Part shown: piece by piece, positions 1 through 4,983 of the stretch
Layout of the letters: each line of letters begins with the position of its first letter
How positions within the stretch are numbered: the stretch's first letter is position 1
NCBI GenBank assembly: GCA_964353455.1
Contig: CAYGWP010000073.1
Location: 1-8,005, forward strand
Direction of reading: 5' to 3'
DNA: 8,005 nucleotides
DNA from: CAYGWP01 sp964353455
GTDB lineage: Bacteria; Planctomycetota; Phycisphaerae; FEN-1346
Notes under the pieces: generated by a model
Told to the model about the DNA's origin: nothing
What the model saw: the letters and a program-made list of their open reading frames with translations, nothing else
The model's database searches: none
Translations under genes and position numbers: made by a program

Positions 1-554
1 GAGCCGCCGATCTCCACCAGTTGCCCGCGTGAAACAATGACCTCCTTGCCGGCGGCCACGGTGTTCAGGGCTATCATCGTGCCGGCGGCATTGTTATTGA
101 CGACCGTGGCCGCCTCGCAGCCCGTAAGTTGCTGGAGCAGCCACTCGATGCGGGCGTCGCGCCGCGACCGCTTGCCGGTCTCCTCATCAACCTGGAGAAC
201 GGAGTACCCTGCCAGGTGCTCCTTGACCTGCTGCATCGCCTTCGCGGGAAGCACCGCGCGGCCGAGGCCCGTGTGCAGGATGATGCCGGTGGCGTTGATC
301 GCCCGGCGGTAATGGGGGCCGATGGCCGTGCGAATCCGCTCGTCGGCCCGCGAAAGAATCACGGCTCGAACGTCGGGCACACCGCCGCAGCGGCCCTTCG
401 TCATGTCGGACCGGGTATCTTCGATTGCGGCACGAACCGCATCGACGATGATCCGCCGCGGCACTGCGGCAGACCATTTCACAATGGCCGGGTCCTGGAC
501 AACCGCATCCACCGATGGAATCTTTCGCAGGGGAGAGTCGCCTTCAGGTTGCAT
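1..554 (-). CDS. selA: L-seryl-tRNA(Sec) selenium transferase SelA, N-terminal part
   Basis: SelA is a cytoplasmic PLP-dependent enzyme that converts Ser-tRNA(Sec) to Sec-tRNA(Sec) using selenophosphate. Reading the minus strand from the ATG at 554-552 gives 184 residues before the left edge, so the gene is cut and the PLP-lysine part is not visible. Recognisable blocks, in order, are LRKIPSVDAVV near residue 9, RRAINATGIILHTGLGRAV near residues 82-100, a GYSVLQVDEETGKRSRR block, VVNNNAAGTMIAL, and KEVIVSRGQLVEIGG at the end. They follow E. coli SelA closely (INLTGTVLHTNLGRA, VNNNAA, VSRGELVEIGG). The start is supported by AAGGAG at 565-560, five bases upstream. One small oddity is Gln178 where E. 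coli and many other SelA proteins have Glu in SRGELVEIGG. The gene is divergent from the efflux operon and probably functionally unrelated to it. It implies that the host makes selenoproteins. The family assignment is very secure. Confidence 0.95.
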   Translation of the reverse strand, partial: MQPEGDSPLRKIPSVDAVVQDPAIVKWSAAVPRRIIVDAVRAAIEDTRSDMTKGRCGGVPDVRAVILSRADERIRTAIGPHYRRAINATGIILHTGLGRAVLPAKAMQQVKEHLAGYSVLQVDEETGKRSRRDARIEWLLQQLTGCEAATVVNNNAAGTMIALNTVAAGKEVIVSRGQLVEIGG

Positions 555-984
555 GAGTGCTCCTTAGCCGTGAGGCGCGGCCATAGATTACCGCGCCGAG
601 GCCGACTGAACAAGCCCGGCCTGCAAACCATTGTCACGCACGGCCCGACCGCTACATGCCATAAGCGCGCTGTTTCTTAGCCATTTTTCGCGGCCCGCAA
701 CCTGCCGGAATGGGCCGAGGGCGGGGTATTTCGTGCAACTCGACCTCTGCGGCGGCGAATCCCCCCTTGCTGCCGGCCTGTCTTCAGACAAGGTGGCGTA
801 AAGCCCGGAGGCCCCTTATACTTGATGTGGCGACGGACGGCCTGCGGGGACTCGATGCGCCACCGGCCGTCACCGTCCACTTATTCTAATGAAAACACCC
901 TGGCAGGTGGAGTAACATGGACAGTGGCGGTGGCTCAATGCCGCCTGTGACACTTGTGGCGGGTTTCATCCGGGAGGAACCAGC
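555..984. other. Divergent intergenic region between selA and the efflux operon
   Basis: About 430 bases separate the two divergent starts, and I see no convincing long gene on either strand. It holds the selA ribosome binding site, the tentative selA promoter, and three short inverted repeats: 574-580/591-597, TGTCT/AGACA at 779-790 with a 2-base loop, and GACGGCC/GGCCGTC at 836-842/865-871. It also contains a small possible upstream ORF at 917-988. For the plus-strand operon the only -10-like strings are TATACT at 817-822 and the AT-rich TTATTCTAAT at 881-890. Neither has a good -35 partner, so the operon promoter is not located. No copper-regulator box of the CueR type is evident. Confidence 0.6.
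585..613 (-). promoter_or_regulatory. Tentative selA promoter
   Basis: On the minus strand, TTGTTC (613-608) and TAATCT (590-585) are separated by exactly 17 bases and lie about 30 bases upstream of the selA start. Each hexamer matches the sigma-70 consensus at only three of six positions, so the spacing is the main support. A perfect 7-bp inverted repeat, GGCGCGG (574-580) and CCGCGCC (591-597), brackets the proposed -10. It could be an operator or a leader hairpin. This is inference from sequence only. Confidence 0.25.
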
Positions 985-988
985 ATGA
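917..988 (+). CDS. Possible 23-residue upstream ORF overlapping cusC
   Basis: ATG at 917 is preceded by AGGTGGAG (905-912), a usable but closely spaced ribosome binding site. It opens a 23-codon reading frame that begins MDSGGGSMPP and ends FIREEPA. Its TGA stop (986-988) overlaps the ATG of the outer-membrane factor gene (985-987) as ATGA, the arrangement typical of translational coupling, and its last codons lie over that gene's ribosome binding site. It has no recognisable domain, no metal-binding Cys or His pattern and no signal peptide. It may be a leader peptide or a chance ORF. Short ORFs of this size are common by chance in GC-rich DNA, so I give it low weight. Confidence 0.25.
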   Translation: MDSGGGSMPPVTLVAGFIREEPA

Positions 989-2349
989 CTTGTGTTCACC
1001 CCTGCGTCCTCGGGCTGGCAAGTCTCGCGATTCTGGCTGCCGGATGCGTGGGAGTTGACTCCCGTTGCGACATCAGCGGACCGGCCGAGCGGCTGACTGC
1101 GGCCCATGCCCCTGCCGGCGAGACGATTCCAGCCAAGGCGACGGTGTCCGGCCTTCCCGAGAACCCCGCGCTGGCCGACTATCTTGCCTTCGCCGAGGCA
1201 AACAACCCCGGCCTGGCCTCCGCACGGTTGCGATGGCAGGCCGCCACAGAGCGCATCATCCAGGCACGGTCGCTGGAAGACCCGCGGCTCTTGTACCGCG
1301 CGGCCATCAGCGGCGACATGCGGACCCAGGAGGTCGTCGTCGAGCAGATGTTCCCCTGGTTCGGCAAACTTGACCTGCGTGCGGCCGTCGCCCGCGAGGA
1401 GGCCGAGGCGGCACGCCAGCAGTATGAGGCCGAGCGACTCAAGGTCGCGTACCGGGTGAAGAACGCCTACTTCGATTACTACTACCTCGCGCGGTCCATC
1501 GAGGCCGTCCGCCAGAACCGCGACCTGGTCAAGTATCTTGGTGACGTGGCGCTCGCCCGGTACCGGACGGCCTCCGGCACGCAGCCCGACGTCATCCGCG
1601 CCCAGGTGGAACTCGGGAAGTTGGACGACCAGTTGCGGACGCTGGAGGACTCGCGCGGCGCGGCGGCCGCGCGCCTGAGCGCGGTCCTCGCGCGGCCCAC
1701 GGATGCGCCTGTGCCGTGGCCGGCGTCAATCGCCGAAGAGACCTTCGAGGTGCCCGACGAGCAGGTGCTGACGTGGCTCAGCGAGTCGAGCCCGGAACTG
1801 CGGGCCATGGAGCACGAAGTCGCCCGCGAACTGCACGCCGTCGAACTCGCCCAGAAGGACTACTGGCCCGACGTCGGAGTGGGCGTCGGTTACATGAACC
1901 AGGTGCAGCGGATGGAGGGCTCCGACGACCACATGGTTGTCGGGATGATTTCGGTCACGCTGCCGCTGTGGCGCGAGAAGTACGCCGCAGGCGTCCGCGA
2001 GGCCGAGGCCCGGAGCGAGGCGGCCGCACGCAGCCGCCAGGACCGCCAGAACCTGCTGGCCGCCGACGTCAAGATGGCCCTGTACCAGGTGCGCGATGCG
2101 CGGCGGAAGATCGTTCTATACCGCGACACGCTCTTGCCGAAGGCTAAGGAGTCGCTTCAGTCGATGGAGGCGGCGTTCCGCACGGGCGCCGCCAACTTCG
2201 TGGACCTGGTTGATGCCCGGCGGCTGCTCCTGGAATTTCAACTCTCGTACGAGCGGGCGCTGGCCGACCACGCCCAGCGGCTGGCGGAACTGGAGATGCT
2301 CGTGGGCAGGCCGATGCCGCGGATGCCCGTCGGCGAGAAAGGCAAATAG
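985..2349 (+). CDS. cusC: Outer-membrane factor lipoprotein of an RND metal efflux pump (CusC/TolC family)
   Basis: This 454-residue protein should form the trimeric outer-membrane and periplasmic channel that completes the CusA-CusB pump. The N-terminus has a hydrophobic signal segment ending in LAAGC (residues 17-21), a lipobox that would place the lipid on Cys21; E. coli CusC is likewise a lipoprotein. Two outer-membrane-efflux-protein repeats follow, roughly residues 65-250 and 270-450. They show the usual long Ala, Glu and Arg-rich helices and family-like strings such as EANNPGLASARLRW, VVEQMFPWFGKL, RYRTASGTQPDVIRAQVEL and FVDLVDARRLLLEFQLSYE. The length is close to E. coli CusC. The start is fixed by GGAGG (973-977), seven bases before the ATG. 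It is the first long gene of the operon, and its metal role is inferred from its neighbours, since the family also serves drug pumps. The exact name cusC is therefore less sure than the family. Confidence 0.9.
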   Translation: MTCVHPCVLGLASLAILAAGCVGVDSRCDISGPAERLTAAHAPAGETIPAKATVSGLPENPALADYLAFAEANNPGLASARLRWQAATERIIQARSLEDPRLLYRAAISGDMRTQEVVVEQMFPWFGKLDLRAAVAREEAEAARQQYEAERLKVAYRVKNAYFDYYYLARSIEAVRQNRDLVKYLGDVALARYRTASGTQPDVIRAQVELGKLDDQLRTLEDSRGAAAARLSAVLARPTDAPVPWPASIAEETFEVPDEQVLTWLSESSPELRAMEHEVARELHAVELAQKDYWPDVGVGVGYMNQVQRMEGSDDHMVVGMISVTLPLWREKYAAGVREAEARSEAAARSRQDRQNLLAADVKMALYQVRDARRKIVLYRDTLLPKAKESLQSMEAAFRTGAANFVDLVDARRLLLEFQLSYERALADHAQRLAELEMLVGRPMPRMPVGEKGK

Positions 2350-2351
2350 CA

Positions 2352-2438
2352 GTGCGGCGGGTACACTTAGCCGCCGCGCTTGCGCGGCGCTGGCGGCCAG
2401 CGGTCGCCAAGGCGACCGTCTAACTCGACCCGCCGCGC
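2352..2438. repeat. Three-stem palindromic element in the spacer after cusC
   Basis: Three nested inverted repeats fill most of the spacer between cusC and the next gene. The outer stem pairs 2352-2362 (GTGCGGCGGGT) with 2428-2438 (ACCCGCCGCGC), 11 pairs with one G-U. Inside it lie two perfect 8-bp hairpins with 2-base formal loops: CGCCGCGC/GCGCGGCG at 2372-2379/2382-2389, and CGGTCGCC/GGCGACCG at 2401-2408/2411-2418. The fold is a three-way junction. It is followed by an A-run rather than a T-run, so it is not a standard intrinsic terminator on the plus strand. It ends about ten bases before the strong ribosome binding site of the next gene. It may be a dispersed palindromic repeat or an mRNA structure that tunes expression within the operon. 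Confidence 0.7.
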
Positions 2439-2461
2439 AAAAACACTCAAAGGAGGCAGTT

Positions 2462-2939
2462 ATGAAAACGATTGCTCTGGTTTCGATGGCCGCCATGCTG
2501 GCGGCGGGGTTGGGACTTCTGGCGGGCTGCAAGGGCGAGCCGCTTTCCGGCGCCTGCCCCGGCGAAGAGCGCCGGTTCCGGTCCGGCCGCCGTCAAGGCC
2601 GAGATCGCCCAGAAACTCTGCCCGGTTACGGGCGATCCCATCAATCCAAATATCTTTGTTGATTACAAGAGCCGCCGCATCTACTTCTGCTGCGACATGT
2701 GCCCGGCGGAGTTCAGGAAGAACCCGGAGAAGTACCTGAAGGTCCTCGATGAGCAGATGAAGTCCGGGGCCGCTGCGCCGGCGGGCGGCGAGAAGCCCGC
2801 CCCGGCGGGAGTCGCGCCGGCTGCCGCCCAGAAGGCGGGCGCCTGGACCTGTCCGATGCATCCGGAGGTCCGCGCCGACGCCCCCGGCAAGTGCCCGAAG
2901 TGCGGCATGGCGCTGGCACCCGCGCCGCAGCCCAAGTAG
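2462..2939 (+). CDS. Frameshifted metal-binding lipoprotein with YHS and heavy-metal-binding domains
   Basis: The perfect site AAAGGAGG (2449-2456) sets the ATG at 2462. That frame gives a lipoprotein signal ending LLAGC, with the lipid Cys at residue 23, but it loses the domain frame and stops at 2660-2662. The domains lie one frame over and end at TAG 2937-2939. Dropping one C from the run at 2557-2560 joins them into a 158-residue protein. In that restored numbering there is a YHS domain at about 51-95 (LCPVTG with Cys53, then FCCDMC with Cys76, Cys77 and Cys80), an Ala/Pro linker, and an HMBD at about 128-153 (CPMHP with Cys130, then CPKCGM with Cys144, Cys147 and Met149). The likely role is a periplasmic, membrane-tethered Cu or Ag binder that feeds the pump, inferred from domains and context. 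The break may be a sequencing error, a real inactivation or, less likely, programmed slippage. An internal TTG at 2472 in the domain frame lacks a signal peptide and is a poor start. Confidence 0.85.
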
Positions 2940-2959
2940 CCGGCGTGCGGGAGGGAGAC

Positions 2960-4897
2960 ATGAGCGAAGAGGAGAATCAGCGGAGCGAGCCGCCGCCGAG
3001 TCCGCCGCCGCCGCGCGGCCCGCGCCTGGGGTTCATCCTGGCGGTGCTCGTGGTGGGCGGTGCGGCGCTTGCCGCCGGCATCATCTGGAGCGAGCAACTT
3101 CGCGGGGCCGCTGACCGCATCTGGCAGGCATTTGCCGAACAGTCGCCGCAATCCGCAAAGGCGCCCGCCGGCGCTACACAGTATTACACCTGCGGCATGC
3201 ACCCGTGGGTTATCCTGCCGAAACCCGGCGATTGCCCCATCTGCCACATGAAACTGGTGCCGCTCGACCCGTCGAAGTTCACGAACGAGATCGTCATCAA
3301 CCCCATCATCACGCAGAACATCGGCGTGCGGATCGCGCCGGTCGAGGTCGGTCCGGTCACGGGCATCGTCCGCACGGTCGGCACCGTCGATTATAACGAG
3401 ACGATGGTGCGGGACGTGAACCTCAAGGTCTCCGGCTGGGTTGAGAAACTGTTCGTCAACTACGCGGGGCAGCCCGTGAAGACGGGCCAGCCGCTCCTGG
3501 AGATTTACTCGCCGGACCTGTACACGGCGCAGGAAGAGTACTTACTGGCGTACCGGAGGGTGCAGGCGTCGAAGGGCGCGCCGCCGGTCGCGGGGACGTT
3601 CGACGTGGCGCGCATGGACGCGGAACTGCTGGCCTCGGCCCGGAAGCGACTCGAGAACTTCGACGTCTCGCCCGAGCAGATCCAGGCGCTGGAAAAACGC
3701 GGCACGGCCGAGCGGACGATGGTTCTCCGCAGCCCGTTCGAAGGCTCCGTGGTCATCAAGAACGTCTATGAGGGGGCGAAGGTTGAAGCGGGCGCGCAAC
3801 TCCTCAGGATCGCCGACCTCTCAAAGGTCTGGATCATGGTGACGATCTACGAGTACCAGATTCCGTTCGTCCAGATGGGCCAGCGTGCCGCCATGACACT
3901 GCCGTACATTCCAGGCCAGACGTTCGACGGGAAGGTAACCTACATCTATCCATACCTGAATCAGGAACTCCGCCAGGCGAAGGTGCGGATGGAGTTCGAC
4001 AACCCCGGCCTGTTCCTCAAGCCCGGGATGTTCGCGAACATCGAACTCCGGAGCACCCTGGCGACCGACCGTATCCTGGTGCCGCGCGAGGCCGTCATCG
4101 ACACGGGCGAGCGCCACGTGGCCTTCGTCAGCCTCGGCGAAGGGCGGTTTGAGCCGCGCGACGTCACCGTCGGCGCCGAGGTCGAGGGCGGCAAGTTGGA
4201 GATCCTCGCCGGCCTCAATCGCGGCGAGATGGTGGTCACGAGCGGCCAGTTCCTCCTGGATAGCGAGGCCCGCTTGCGAGAGGCGCTCGCGCGGATGGTT
4301 CGGGGGAACCTTGCGGCCGAGCAGAAGACCGAGGCGGCCGTGGTCGGCGCGAGCGAAGCGGCGTCGCTGCCGGATGCCGCAGCCAAGGCGCTCGGGACCA
4401 TCGTCGATGCATACTTCCAGATCGGCTCGAAATTGGCCGACGACAGCGCGGAGGGGCTGGCCGGGCCCGCCCGACAGATCGCCGGGGCGGTCGATGCGCT
4501 CCTGAAGATTGAGATGCCGGGCGACGAGCACTTCTGGCACAGGCATACCGAGATCGCGGACGTCCGCGGCAAGGCCCTTGAGGTGGCTGAGGCGAAGGAC
4601 CTGGCCGAGGCGCGGCAGCACTTCGCCGACCTGAGCATCGCCCTCTCGAGACTCCTGCGCGCCACCGGTGTGCCCCCATCGTACGGCAGGAGGATTGAGG
4701 AACTCCACTGCCCGATGTACCGCGAAGGGCAGGGCGGGACGATCTGGCTCCAGCCGGCCGGCGATGCACGCAATCCGTACTTCGGGAAGGTCATGATCGG
4801 CTGCTTCGACGCGAGGCTGACGCTGCCGGTAACGGGAGCGAAGGCCCCCGCTGAGTCGCCCGCGCCGGCGGCCGCTGCGCCGGTTCATCATCGCTAA
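2960..4897 (+). CDS. cusB: Membrane fusion protein of a Cu/Ag RND efflux pump (CusB type) with HMBD and DUF3347-like domain
   Basis: This 645-residue periplasmic adaptor links CusA to the outer-membrane channel and delivers metal. After a Pro-rich start comes one membrane anchor, about residues 26-46. An HMBD follows with CGMHP (Cys78, Met80, His81) and CPICHMKLVP (Cys92, Cys95, Met97). The adaptor core, about 110-455, shows TVDYNETMVRDVNLKVSGWVE, GQPLLEIYSPDLYTAQEEYL, the lipoyl/barrel string LRSPFEGSVVIKNVYEGAKV, and LKPGMFANIELR. The C-terminal part, about 473-630, resembles DUF3347, with HCPMY (Cys584, Met586) and NPYFGKVMIGC (Cys615). The ATG at 2960 is preferred because GGAGGGAG precedes it; an in-frame start at 2891 would overlap the previous gene and add a non-natural leader. 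The gap to the preceding gene is only 20 bases, so the two are co-transcribed. E. coli CusB lacks both end domains, whereas environmental homologues often carry them. The family call is secure. Confidence 0.93.
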   Translation: MSEEENQRSEPPPSPPPPRGPRLGFILAVLVVGGAALAAGIIWSEQLRGAADRIWQAFAEQSPQSAKAPAGATQYYTCGMHPWVILPKPGDCPICHMKLVPLDPSKFTNEIVINPIITQNIGVRIAPVEVGPVTGIVRTVGTVDYNETMVRDVNLKVSGWVEKLFVNYAGQPVKTGQPLLEIYSPDLYTAQEEYLLAYRRVQASKGAPPVAGTFDVARMDAELLASARKRLENFDVSPEQIQALEKRGTAERTMVLRSPFEGSVVIKNVYEGAKVEAGAQLLRIADLSKVWIMVTIYEYQIPFVQMGQRAAMTLPYIPGQTFDGKVTYIYPYLNQELRQAKVRMEFDNPGLFLKPGMFANIELRSTLATDRILVPREAVIDTGERHVAFVSLGEGRFEPRDVTVGAEVEGGKLEILAGLNRGEMVVTSGQFLLDSEARLREALARMVRGNLAAEQKTEAAVVGASEAASLPDAAAKALGTIVDAYFQIGSKLADDSAEGLAGPARQIAGAVDALLKIEMPGDEHFWHRHTEIADVRGKALEVAEAKDLAEARQHFADLSIALSRLLRATGVPPSYGRRIEELHCPMYREGQGGTIWLQPAGDARNPYFGKVMIGCFDARLTLPVTGAKAPAESPAPAAAAPVHHR

Positions 4898-4905
4898 TAC
4901 GAGTC

Positions 4906-4972
4906 TGTGGCACGCCCGCCCTCGGGCGTGCAAATTGCAGGAAGATGCACAGCCGAGGGCGGCTGTGCCACA
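4906..4972. repeat. Inverted pair of REP-like hairpins between cusB and cusA
   Basis: Two 26-base units stand in opposite orientation around a 15-base spacer, with outer ends TGTGGCAC (4906-4913) and GTGCCACA (4965-4972). Each unit is itself a hairpin. The left one pairs 4910-4918 with 4923-4931 around loop CCCT, and the right one pairs 4947-4955 with 4960-4968 around loop AGGG. Read from the outside in, both units start T-GTGG and share 22 of 26 bases. The four differences form two base pairs that changed together (GC...GC against AG...CT), so pairing is kept in both. The GTGG followed by a palindrome, and the inverted doublet, match the known form of bacterial REP/BIME elements mobilised by RAYT transposases. 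No RAYT gene is in the window. Confidence 0.8.
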
Positions 4973-4983
4973 TGACGTGAAGC

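Noticed and set aside
129..680. A 183-codon plus-strand open frame at the left edge
   Set aside because: It lies opposite the selA reading frame, which matches SelA block by block; the plus-strand product resembles nothing.
817..822. TATACT as the -10 of the efflux operon promoter
   Set aside because: It matches the consensus well by itself, but no acceptable -35 is found at 16 to 19 bases upstream, and it would leave a leader of about 160 bases; the evidence is too thin for a feature.
2401..2445. Hairpin followed by A-rich bases as an intrinsic terminator after cusC
   Set aside because: A plus-strand terminator needs a T-run after the stem, but here an A-run follows, and the next gene is close and clearly part of the same metal system.
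2660..2662. TGA in the lipoprotein start frame as a selenocysteine codon, prompted by selA nearby
   Set aside because: The frame after the TGA carries no recognisable domain, while the YHS domain is intact in another frame, so a one-base shift explains the gene better than readthrough.
3821..4933. A 370-codon minus-strand open frame opposite cusB
   Set aside because: It is antisense to the conserved adaptor and DUF3347-like part of CusB and has no family features or supported start.
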